Shown here one piece after another: positions 31,432-39,458 of a stretch of DNA of 45,139 nt; within the stretch, counting starts at the first letter, position 1, and every line of letters begins with the position of its first letter. The DNA lies in NCBI GenBank assembly GCA_017506175.1, contig JAFVNW010000009.1:66754-111892 (forward strand), in the 5' to 3' direction. The position numbers were made by a program, and so were the translations under genes. The notes below the pieces were generated by a model that saw only the letters and a list, made by a program, of their open reading frames with translations, was not told the origin of the DNA and searched no databases. The stretch comes from Bacteroidales bacterium (lineage in GTDB: Bacteria; Bacteroidota; Bacteroidia; Bacteroidales; WCHB1-69).

Positions 31432-32939
31432 TGGGAATTTCTACACAAATCCTCGGGTTAATAGTCAGCATATCCTTCTTGGTCATCATTCACGAGTTGG
31501 GACACTACACCTTCGCACGCATTTTCCACACCCGCGTTGATAAATTCTACATGTTTTTCAATCCCTATTTCTCCATTGTCAGATTTAAAAAGGTGAATGG
31601 GAAAATGCGTTTCAAGTTCTTCTCGCGCAACACACCCGACCCGCTGAAAAAGATGATGCGTGAAGACGGAACTCCCGCCTTGGATGAAAAGGGGAAACAG
31701 CTCTACGAACCAATGACGCAGGCCGATCTTGACGCGCTGCCGGACGACGACTGGCGCAAATATCCTGGGACGACCGAATGGGGCATCGGCTGGATTCCTT
31801 TCGGCGGCTACTGCGCCATCAACGGAATGATTGACGAAACCACCAAACCGGGTGAGCTGCCCGCAGAACCGCATCCTTACGAGTTCCGTTCCAAACCCGC
31901 CTGGCAACGCCTATTCATCATCATCGGCGGCGTGCTCGTCAACTTCGTGGCCGCCCTCATCCTCTATGTCGCCATCTTCTTCACTTGGGGCGAACAGTAC
32001 ATCCCCATGGATAATGCCGAGTACGGAATTTACTTCTCCGAAACCGCCGTTAAAGCCGGCTTCCAGAACGGCGACAAAATCATCTCCGTTGACGGGAAAA
32101 AGTACGAAAAGCTCGGGGACGCCACCTCTGCTATCCTCATAGATGGCGCACAAAGGGTTAATGTGCTCCGTGCCACCACCGATTCAACCGCAGCCGACAC
32201 AGTCACCGTCTATCTCAAAAAGGACTTCGCCCAAAAAGTCATCGGCAACAAAGAAAAATTCATCTGCAAATACAATATGCCCTTTGTAATCGACTCCGTT
32301 AACGCAGGTTCCATCGCCGAAAAAGCAGGGCTGAGGAGAGGCGACAGTCTGATTGCTGTGAACGGACAAGAGATGTCCTCGTTCTTCGATTTCCAAAAGA
32401 CATTCGCCGAAAAGAAAAACACCGCCATAGAATTGGTCTATATACGTGACAATCAAGCTGATACAGCCATGGTCACGCCTGACACGGAAGGCAGAATCGG
32501 CATTCAAGCAGTCAATTTCATCAACCAATTTGAATCCAAGACCGTGGAATACGACTTTCTCGCCTCCATCCCGATGGGGATTCGCAAGGGATTCGAGACA
32601 CTCGGCGATTACGTGAAGCAGTTAAAACTGATATTCACGAAGGAGGGAGCCACACAGCTCGGCGGATTCGGCACCATCGGCAGCATCTTCCCCAAAGTTT
32701 GGGATTGGCAAATCTTCTGGAACATGACCGCTTTCCTCTCCATCATCCTCGCATTCATGAACTTCCTGCCGATTCCAGCGTTGGACGGCGGCTACATATT
32801 ATTTATATTAGTGGAGATGATTACAGGCCGCAAGCCCAGCGACAAGTTCATCGGCTACGCCAACACCATCGGCTTCATCCTGCTCTTCGCCCTGCTCATC
32901 TATGCCAACGGACTTGACATTCTGCGGGCGTTTCATTGA
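31431..32939 (+). CDS. rseP: Site-2 intramembrane metalloprotease RseP
   Basis: RseP cuts anti-sigma factors and signal peptides within the membrane. The zinc motif HELGH (21-25) lies in the first transmembrane helix and the third ligand motif LDG (451-453) in a later helix. A hydrophilic insertion of about 100 residues follows the first helix, two PDZ-like domains lie between about 200 and 370, and the C-terminus has further membrane helices. The 502-residue length suits the two-PDZ RseP form of Bacteroidota. It overlaps dxr by one base and ends the operon. An anti-sigma substrate is not visible in the window. Confidence 0.95.
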   Translation: MGISTQILGLIVSISFLVIIHELGHYTFARIFHTRVDKFYMFFNPYFSIVRFKKVNGKMRFKFFSRNTPDPLKKMMREDGTPALDEKGKQLYEPMTQADLDALPDDDWRKYPGTTEWGIGWIPFGGYCAINGMIDETTKPGELPAEPHPYEFRSKPAWQRLFIIIGGVLVNFVAALILYVAIFFTWGEQYIPMDNAEYGIYFSETAVKAGFQNGDKIISVDGKKYEKLGDATSAILIDGAQRVNVLRATTDSTAADTVTVYLKKDFAQKVIGNKEKFICKYNMPFVIDSVNAGSIAEKAGLRRGDSLIAVNGQEMSSFFDFQKTFAEKKNTAIELVYIRDNQADTAMVTPDTEGRIGIQAVNFINQFESKTVEYDFLASIPMGIRKGFETLGDYVKQLKLIFTKEGATQLGGFGTIGSIFPKVWDWQIFWNMTAFLSIILAFMNFLPIPALDGGYILFILVEMITGRKPSDKFIGYANTIGFILLFALLIYANGLDILRAFH

Positions 32940-32987
32940 ACTTAAAGCCAAGCAACTCCAATTATCAATTGTCAATCAAATATTATA

Positions 32988-33938
32988 ATGTATAATTTCG
33001 CTCTTATCGGTGCAGCCGGTTACATCGCACCACGGCACATGCAAGCCATCAAGGACACCGGCAATAATTTAGTGGCTATTTTAGACAAATCTGACAGCGT
33101 CGGCATCATCGACCGCTATTTCCCTAATGCAGCCCTTTTCCTTGAATCGGAACGTTTCGACCGCCATATCTACCGTCTTTCCAAGAAAGGCGCGGACCAG
33201 AAGGTCGATTACATCTCCATCTGCTCCCCAAACTACCTTCACGATGCACACATCCGCCTCGCGCTGCGCAACAATGCTGACGCCATCTGCGAAAAGCCGC
33301 TCGTGCTCAACACGTGGAACCTCGACGGACTGGAAGACATGGAGAAGGACACCGGCAAAAAAATCTACCATATTCTGCAACTCCGTATTCACCCTTCTGT
33401 ACAGAAATTGAAAGAAAAAATCGATGCCGACAAATCAGGGAAGATTTATGACATTGACCTGACTTACATCACAGGACGCGGCAAATGGTACTACTACTCA
33501 TGGAAGGGCGACATTGCCAAGTCGGGCGGCATCACCACCAATATCGGCGTGCATTTCTTCGACATGCTGACCTACATTTTCGGAGAGGTGAAAGAGAACA
33601 TCGTCCACTACAAATCCGACTCCACTGCGGCGGGCTTCCTGCAATTGGAACGTGCCCGCGTGCGCTGGTTCCTCAGCTTAGATGCGGACTTCATCCCGGC
33701 AGAAATCCGGCAAACCGGCAAGACCACCTTCCGCTCAATCAAAATCGGCGATGAGATGTTCGAGTTCAGCGATGGATTCACCGATTTGCATACCCAGGCC
33801 TACAAGAGAATCCTCGCCGGCGAAGGTTTCCGCCTCAAAGATGCACGCAACTACGTATCCATCTGCCAAACCATCCGCAGCACCGACCCCGTCGGCATCA
33901 CTGGCGACTACCATCCGTTCCTGCAACGACTCAAATAA
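32988..33938 (+). CDS. wlbA: UDP-GlcNAcA 3-dehydrogenase-like oxidoreductase (WlbA/WbpB type)
   Basis: The 316-residue protein is a Gfo/Idh/MocA oxidoreductase. It resembles WlbA/WbpB, which oxidise UDP-N-acetylglucosaminuronic acid at C3 on the way to diacetylated mannuronic or glucuronic acids in LPS. Family-diagnostic stretches are ALIGAAGYIAPRHMQAIKDT at the start, SICSPNYLHDAHI, CEKPLV with the catalytic Lys, LTYITGRGKWYY, TNIGVHFFDML, FSDGFTDLHT and LAGEGF. The other genes of that pathway (wbpA, wbpE, wbpD, wbpI) are not nearby. galE follows 49 bases later. The match is from remembered sequences and is strong in spread and spacing. Confidence 0.88.
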   Translation: MYNFALIGAAGYIAPRHMQAIKDTGNNLVAILDKSDSVGIIDRYFPNAALFLESERFDRHIYRLSKKGADQKVDYISICSPNYLHDAHIRLALRNNADAICEKPLVLNTWNLDGLEDMEKDTGKKIYHILQLRIHPSVQKLKEKIDADKSGKIYDIDLTYITGRGKWYYYSWKGDIAKSGGITTNIGVHFFDMLTYIFGEVKENIVHYKSDSTAAGFLQLERARVRWFLSLDADFIPAEIRQTGKTTFRSIKIGDEMFEFSDGFTDLHTQAYKRILAGEGFRLKDARNYVSICQTIRSTDPVGITGDYHPFLQRLK

Positions 33939-33987
33939 CAATTGTCTGATGACATTATGATTGACGACCAACCATTAATATAATAAA

Positions 33988-35013
33988 ATGAAAATTCTTG
34001 TTACAGGAGGGAATGGTTACATCGGCTCGCACACCCTCATCCAACTTATCAGAAGCGGGGAATTCGAGATGGTTTCAGTTGACAACCTCAGTCGCTCGGC
34101 GGCAGGAACGATGGACCGCATTGAAGCAATAACCGGAGTGAAAGTCAAGAACTATGCCGTGGACATCTGCAACCGAGAGGACTTCTTCTCTGTTTTTGAG
34201 AAAGAGGGAAAGATTGATGGGATCATCCATTTTGCCGCATACAAGAGCGTACCCGAATCGGTGGACGAGCCTGTAAAGTACTACCGCAACAACCTCAATT
34301 CACTGCTCAATGTGATTGAAGCCTGCGAAAAGTTCAGCGTTCCGAACCTCATTTTCTCTTCCTCTTGTTCCATTTATGGAGATGTTGAACAATTACCCGT
34401 CACGGAGGAGACTCCCGCCGGCGAAGCAGCCTGCCCCTACGCGCACACAAAGCAAATTGGTGAGCAGATGATTCGGGCTTACGCATTGAAACACCCCGCC
34501 CTGCAATCCATCCTGCTGAGATATTTCAACCCTGTTGGCGCCGACATGAGCGGACTGAACGGCGAGCTATCGCCCGACAAGCCCAACAACCTAATGCCCA
34601 TCATTATGGAAACGGGCATCGGCAAACGTCCGGAGATGACAGTTTACGGCACCGACTACGACACCCGCGACGGCTCATGCATCCGCGACTACATTCATGT
34701 GACCGACATCGCCGACGCGCACGTCAAAGCCCTGCAATTCCTGATTAGAAAAGAGAACAAAACCAACTGCGAGGTCTTCAATCTGGGAAGCGGACACGGC
34801 GTCTCCGTGCTGGAAATGCTGCACGCTTTTGAAAAAATCACCGGTAAAAAGCTGAATTACAAGCTCGGACCACGCCGCCAAGGCGACATACCCGCCATCT
34901 ACAGCAACAGCACAAAGGCCAAACAACTCCTCGGCTGGGAATGCAAATACGGCGTGGAAGAGATGATTCTTTCCGCGTGGAAATGGGAAGAACATCTGGC
35001 TAAAAAGGGTTGA
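33988..35013 (+). CDS. galE: UDP-glucose 4-epimerase
   Basis: GalE interconverts UDP-glucose and UDP-galactose (and sometimes the N-acetyl forms). The 341-residue extended SDR shows the NAD motif GGNGYIGSH (7-15), FSSSCSIYGD with the catalytic Ser, YAHTK (Tyr151, Lys155), RYFNPVGAD and RDYIHVTDIADAH. It supplies sugar donors for surface glycans and fits the nearby WlbA-like oxidase and the envelope genes. It has a 49-base gap to wlbA and no promoter box of its own, so the two may be co-transcribed. Specificity for GlcNAc forms is possible but unproven. Confidence 0.95.
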   Translation: MKILVTGGNGYIGSHTLIQLIRSGEFEMVSVDNLSRSAAGTMDRIEAITGVKVKNYAVDICNREDFFSVFEKEGKIDGIIHFAAYKSVPESVDEPVKYYRNNLNSLLNVIEACEKFSVPNLIFSSSCSIYGDVEQLPVTEETPAGEAACPYAHTKQIGEQMIRAYALKHPALQSILLRYFNPVGADMSGLNGELSPDKPNNLMPIIMETGIGKRPEMTVYGTDYDTRDGSCIRDYIHVTDIADAHVKALQFLIRKENKTNCEVFNLGSGHGVSVLEMLHAFEKITGKKLNYKLGPRRQGDIPAIYSNSTKAKQLLGWECKYGVEEMILSAWKWEEHLAKKG

Positions 35014-35130
35014 TTCCTTTTACGATGAAAAGATAAGACTCGGCGTGCATCAATGCGCCTCATTGGGTGCGCAGCAATTCAAAAGCGAGTAGCGCGAAAC
35101 ATCTTCCGAACCGGAGAACAGTTTCCCGAA

Positions 35131-35168
35131 AAAAATCCCCGAAAGCGAAACTTTTTCCCTTCGGTTTC
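35131..35168 (+). other. Three short complementary elements in the tsaC leader
   Basis: GTTTC (35131-35135), GAAAC (35147-35151) and GTTTC (35164-35168) allow two mutually exclusive hairpins. The second stem can extend to six pairs (CGAAAC with GTTTCG). They lie in the 191-base gap between galE and tsaC, where no promoter or terminator was seen. Short stems make this tentative. Confidence 0.25.
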
Positions 35169-35204
35169 GTAATCAATCCTTAGCAACTCTCAATCTTTTT
35201 AACT

Positions 35205-35768
35205 ATGACAGAAGAAATACAAAAGTGCGTGGATTTGTTGTTGGCGGGAAAAACCATTCTCTATCCCACCGACACGGTTTGGGGAATCGGCTGTGATGCA
35301 ACCAACGAAGCGGCGGTGCGCAGGGTTTTCGATCTCAAGCAGCGCCAAGAGAGCAAAAGCATGCTGGTTTTGCTTGACAGAATGGACAAAGTGCCGCTTT
35401 ATGTCGAACGTATTCCGTTGATTGCGTGGGACTTGGTTCCCAACACCGACCGCCCTACTACTTTCATTTATCCTACTGCTAAAAATTTACCGGCCAACAT
35501 GGTTCCCCACGACGGAACCATCGCCATCCGCATTGTACATGAGGGTTTCTGCAGTAAACTGATTCACGCCCTCGACCGTCCGCTGGTCTCCACTTCCGCC
35601 AACATCTCCGGCACCCCCTCCCCCGCCACCTTCAGTGAAATTGCCCCCGCCATCCGCGATCGCGTAGATTACTGCGTACCGGAGGAATTTTCGGACTCCA
35701 CCGACTTCAAGCCATCGCGCATCATCAAATTCATTGACGACTACAACTTCACCATCATTCGCGAATGA
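35205..35768 (+). CDS. tsaC: L-threonylcarbamoyladenylate synthase (Sua5/YciO/YrdC family)
   Basis: The protein makes threonylcarbamoyl-AMP from threonine, bicarbonate and ATP for the t6A37 modification of tRNAs reading ANN codons. The 187-residue, single-domain form (no Sua5 C-terminal domain) has ILYPTDTVWGIGCD at the N-terminus, the KQRQESKSMLVL binding strip, IAIRIVH and the VSTSANISG nucleotide loop. It could alternatively be a YciO-type paralogue, but the complete KxR and SxN motifs favour TsaC. It is separated from galE and ends at an inverted repeat shared with the convergent peptidase gene. Confidence 0.92.
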   Translation: MTEEIQKCVDLLLAGKTILYPTDTVWGIGCDATNEAAVRRVFDLKQRQESKSMLVLLDRMDKVPLYVERIPLIAWDLVPNTDRPTTFIYPTAKNLPANMVPHDGTIAIRIVHEGFCSKLIHALDRPLVSTSANISGTPSPATFSEIAPAIRDRVDYCVPEEFSDSTDFKPSRIIKFIDDYNFTIIRE

Positions 35769-35805
35769 TTTTTTGCAGACATTGTTTTAAGGATTAATAA
35801 ATGCA

Positions 35806-35839
35806 GAAAGCGCTTTGAGAGAATTCCCAAAGCGCTTTC
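35806..35839. terminator. 12-bp perfect inverted repeat, likely bidirectional terminator
   Basis: GAAAGCGCTTTG (35806-35817) pairs with CAAAGCGCTTTC (35828-35839) around a 10-base loop. It lies between the convergent tsaC and C25 peptidase genes. Neither side has a long T-run, so termination is likely but may be partial. Confidence 0.7.
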
Positions 35840-35869
35840 AACTTATTTAACGATAATGTTGAGGTGAAA

Positions 35870-38800
35870 TTACTTCTTAATGATTTTGCCTGTGTAAACC
35901 CCCTCGTCATTGAAAATGGAAATGATATACATGCCATTCGCCAACGAATGAATATCCATGGAATAGATTGAATTGGAGGAATCCACATTTACAGAAGACA
36001 ATTTCTTACCGTTGAGGTCGAACAGGGAGATGGTCACCATTCCCTTCGTGAATTCGGGGAGGGAGATGTTCACCTTGTCAACGGTGGGATTCGGATAGAT
36101 GCTGAATGTGTTGCCTGCGCTTTCCTGGATGGCGAGCGGAGCCATATCTCCATACATCGGGAAGTTGATAAAGTCAACGCCGGCATTGTAAGAGCCTCCA
36201 AAATAAGCACCATTGTAAAGTTCAAACTTGATGGTGTGCGTGCCCGCGCTGATGGGGAAGGCAGCACGGCTCCAGCTGGTGGAGGTGGTCAGGCATTCCA
36301 TCTGAACACCGTCAATAAAGAAACGGAGTTCGTGCGAACCATAATAGGCGCTGGTGGAGAGTCGGCGATAATATGAGATGGAATCATTGGCGGTGGCTTG
36401 AATGGACAATGAAAGCGTGGATTTATTGCCTTGGCTCATGCCAGTCTTCGGAGAAACGCAGTAAGTGCCCTCATACGGATTGGAGCTGTTGATATACCAT
36501 GGATTGCTGCTGTTCGACCATGGAAATTCCGTAAGCGTACCGCTCTCGAAATCTTCAACAGCAGAACCCACGAACAGATAAACGGTATCGACATAAGAGT
36601 AAGCGCCAGCCCAGACATGCTGGATAAACGGGATGATGAACGGATTGGGAACGTCATTGGCCAGCTGAATGGTAAATTCGGAAACAGCACTGCTGTTGGC
36701 GGCAATGTCTCCCAAATAAAGGTTGTCGTCCTGAATCGTGACCTTGTCGTAAGCGCAGGAAAGCGTTGAATAAACGCCGACAGCGGCGGCATGACCAGTA
36801 TTCACGGTTGTAATACGGAGGGCGCAGGTTTCGCCCGGATCGTTCGCGCCGTTGTTATTTCCCTGAACTTCAGCGGACTGAACCAAACCGCCTCTCAAAA
36901 TCGGGGCGCGCAGCATCTGGTTGAAATTAGTGGTCGTAGTCTGGTTGCCGTCATATTGGGTGGTAATGGTGAATTGGGCAATCGTACCGTCGGCAACGTT
37001 GTCGGCGATGGAAATGCCAAATGCGCTGGGCACAAACTCTTCAGCACCTTGAGCCAGCGACGCCAATGAAACGGAGTTGTTGTTGATGGTCACATCCGTG
37101 CACGCGGTTGACAACGTCGAGGTGATGCTGGCGGCACCGGCGACACCCAAGTTGCGAAGCGTAACATCGTAGGTCAATGTCGCTCCATAATTCGGTTCCA
37201 CATCATTGGCGATTCTCGGATTAGAGGTCACAACGTAGCTTCCCTCGGGGACGATGGCGGTAATGGTCTGGAAATAGGTCTGATAATGCTGTGCGGAGAC
37301 GGCCAGTTCATAGTTGATGCCGGGTTCGGCTGCAGCGAAAGTCAACGTGGCAGCACCGGTGGCATCGGCGGTGGCAGCTGCGATCGCCTCACCGTCAGCG
37401 GTCAAAGCAACATAGGCGTACGGAACAGCCGTGACATCCAGTGTGGTGGTGCCGGCCATCAGCACGTCGAGTGCGGTAACGTCCATTTCTTCAGGCTGTG
37501 TGTACCACGGCATCATGGAGGGGTCGCCCAAAATGTGGTAGATTTCCCAATAATAGAGCTTGTTAGAAGAGCTGGAAGCCTCAACCGAGAGGTTGCCTGC
37601 CGTGATCATGGAGCCCCCCGTGATGTACCAGTCGCTGAAAGCCTCGCCATGCGTGTGAAACATGCGGTCGTAAGCACCTTTGCGAGAAGCATCATATTCT
37701 GGATTGGCAGTGACATTGGAGCGAACACCAACCGACCAGTAGAAATCCTCGTCCCAAAGCGTACTGTTCGTGCCGCCAATATAGGCGACGGCACCTTTGC
37801 CTGCCGTACGGGTGACGGCCTCGCCAAAGCACTCGTTTTCGTCAAACTTATTAGACAGACAGCAGTTGCCGATCATGAAGCAGTATTTGTCCAAATTGCT
37901 CATAGCGGGCACTTGGCTGGTGACGAATTCAGGATCAGCCCATCCTTCTTCGCTGCAGTGAGCCGTGTAGTTGGCATAACCAACACCTGCTCCTATTTCC
38001 TGCCTAATGGTAGCCGCCTGATTGGAGCTATTATATAAATGAAGGTAAACGGTCTCGTACCCAGCAGCATCCTCGTTGATGTAATTGTCGTGCAAGTAAT
38101 TCATCTGCCCGTTGGCATGAGTCGGCGACCAGCTGTTGTCGGAACCTGCGACCAAAACGGCCTTGTCCAAATAGGTGGGGTCGGGCATGGTCATCTGTTC
38201 ATACTGCAGAGTTTTACCAACGACGGTCTGCAACTGGGTGGCATTCTGGACGGACAAACGACCGTAGAAGCAATCCGGAATATTGTCGCCATTTGTCCAA
38301 GTGAAGTAATAGAGGTCGGTCTTATGGCTGTCGGACTGACCGTTGAAAACGGGCATTTGGGCAATGTCGCCGATGAGCAGGACAAAGGTTGGCGCTGGGT
38401 TGTCAACAGTGGCATTGGTGTATTTTCCCTTGATGAAAGCAGCGATGGAAGTGGTGGTGGTTCCCACACCCGGGTCATCCGTATAGGCGACCTCGACATT
38501 AAAGCCGCAGCGTTTCTTCCAATCGACGAAATCATCAAAGCCATTGCGGAACATGCTGTTAGCCACAATCAAATACTTGATGGGCTGTTCGAAGACCGAT
38601 TCGCGAGTGGGCTGGATGGGATTCATCACCTTGGACTGCAAGCCGTTGAAGATGCTATTCCCATGTAGATTCTTCATCTCGTAGGTGGCTGGAATATCGG
38701 CATTTTCAAAAGAGAAAACGACTTCCACATCGGAAAAAACGCGATAGGTGTCGGTGGCAGGGTTGTATTGGATGGGAGAAAAGTAAACAGTAGCAAGGTT

Positions 38801-39271
38801 CATATTGCGGAGGATACCCGTCTTCTCAACCCTAATCACGTCGTGGGTAGTGAAAGCGTCGGTTTGATATACGGCGGCATTCCGAGTGAAAGGAGGATTG
38901 TCCTGCGACTTGAAGGCATCGGGCTGGGCGGGATAGAGCGGGTGGTGGATTCCCAACTCTTCTCCTGAGAAATCATTATAATGTGAAGAGATGATTTCGT
39001 ATGAGACATTGTCGCAAAGAGGGATTTCCATCAACTCCGTCAGGATGGGGAGTTCGGGACTTCCTACCACGCGCGAGGGGGTGGTGGACGGCATCACAAC
39101 GCGACTGAACCAACCTTGTTCGGTGTGGATGTCATAAGAGGAAATTTCCGCAGAAGTGAAGCGGATCTGCACCCTGTCGAAATTATTTTCCACGAGCGTG
39201 TAGTTTTGCGCATTCAAAACGCTGATTAATAAGCAGAAAAATGCCAATAGAGCCGTGTTTTTTTTCATCAT
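35870..39271 (-). CDS. Gingipain-like C25 cysteine peptidase with T9SS sorting domain
   Basis: The protein of 1133 residues has a signal peptide (cleavage after LNA, about residue 21), a gingipain-type propeptide (to about 220) and a C25 catalytic domain. The catalytic dyad is visible: His438 in ANYTAHCSEEGW and Cys471 in GNCCLSNKFDE, in the same context as the arginine-gingipain dyad. An Ig-like domain (about 600-680), repeat-rich beta domains, a jelly-roll domain (about 900-1035) and a type A T9SS C-terminal domain (about 1050-1133: FSIYPNPTVDKVNISL, MYIISIF, GKIIKK) follow. It is exported by Sec, carried across the outer membrane by T9SS and probably attached to the surface. The frame opens at TTG 39277; the first ATG at 39271 is chosen. 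Cleavage specificity is unknown. Confidence 0.93.
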   Translation of the reverse strand: MMKKNTALLAFFCLLISVLNAQNYTLVENNFDRVQIRFTSAEISSYDIHTEQGWFSRVVMPSTTPSRVVGSPELPILTELMEIPLCDNVSYEIISSHYNDFSGEELGIHHPLYPAQPDAFKSQDNPPFTRNAAVYQTDAFTTHDVIRVEKTGILRNMNLATVYFSPIQYNPATDTYRVFSDVEVVFSFENADIPATYEMKNLHGNSIFNGLQSKVMNPIQPTRESVFEQPIKYLIVANSMFRNGFDDFVDWKKRCGFNVEVAYTDDPGVGTTTTSIAAFIKGKYTNATVDNPAPTFVLLIGDIAQMPVFNGQSDSHKTDLYYFTWTNGDNIPDCFYGRLSVQNATQLQTVVGKTLQYEQMTMPDPTYLDKAVLVAGSDNSWSPTHANGQMNYLHDNYINEDAAGYETVYLHLYNSSNQAATIRQEIGAGVGYANYTAHCSEEGWADPEFVTSQVPAMSNLDKYCFMIGNCCLSNKFDENECFGEAVTRTAGKGAVAYIGGTNSTLWDEDFYWSVGVRSNVTANPEYDASRKGAYDRMFHTHGEAFSDWYITGGSMITAGNLSVEASSSSNKLYYWEIYHILGDPSMMPWYTQPEEMDVTALDVLMAGTTTLDVTAVPYAYVALTADGEAIAAATADATGAATLTFAAAEPGINYELAVSAQHYQTYFQTITAIVPEGSYVVTSNPRIANDVEPNYGATLTYDVTLRNLGVAGAASITSTLSTACTDVTINNNSVSLASLAQGAEEFVPSAFGISIADNVADGTIAQFTITTQYDGNQTTTTNFNQMLRAPILRGGLVQSAEVQGNNNGANDPGETCALRITTVNTGHAAAVGVYSTLSCAYDKVTIQDDNLYLGDIAANSSAVSEFTIQLANDVPNPFIIPFIQHVWAGAYSYVDTVYLFVGSAVEDFESGTLTEFPWSNSSNPWYINSSNPYEGTYCVSPKTGMSQGNKSTLSLSIQATANDSISYYRRLSTSAYYGSHELRFFIDGVQMECLTTSTSWSRAAFPISAGTHTIKFELYNGAYFGGSYNAGVDFINFPMYGDMAPLAIQESAGNTFSIYPNPTVDKVNISLPEFTKGMVTISLFDLNGKKLSSVNVDSSNSIYSMDIHSLANGMYIISIFNDEGVYTGKIIKK

Positions 39272-39327
39272 TTTCAATATAAATTATTAATAATTAAAAC
39301 ATTGCTAAAAGAGACGCTATCAAGTGG

Positions 39328-39335
39328 CAAAAATA
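39328..39335 (-). promoter_or_regulatory. -7 box of the C25 peptidase gene
   Basis: The minus strand reads TATTTTTG (TAnnTTTG), 56 bases before the ATG at 39271. It diverges from the -7 box of the other T9SS gene 49 bases away. Confidence 0.65.
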
Positions 39336-39383
39336 CAATATTAATATTTAATGGCAACTAATTTCTATATAAAAAAAATAACC

Positions 39384-39391
39384 TAACTTTG
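39384..39391 (+). promoter_or_regulatory. -7 box of the duplicated T9SS cargo gene
   Basis: TAACTTTG fits TAnnTTTG and lies 67 bases before the ATG at 39459. Confidence 0.65.
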
Positions 39392-39399
39392 CAGCGGTT

Positions 39400-39417
39400 T
39401 CTGGAGGACAATCCAGA
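39400..39417 (+). other. Small hairpin at the 5' end of the T9SS cargo transcript
   Basis: TCTGGA (39400-39405) and TCCAGA (39412-39417) pair around a six-base loop. The position is at the expected transcription start, so the mRNA would begin with a stem that could protect it from 5' decay. Confidence 0.5.
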
Positions 39418-39458
39418 GCAAGTTATTCTAAGAATTTTTAACCAAAAACATTTATTAT

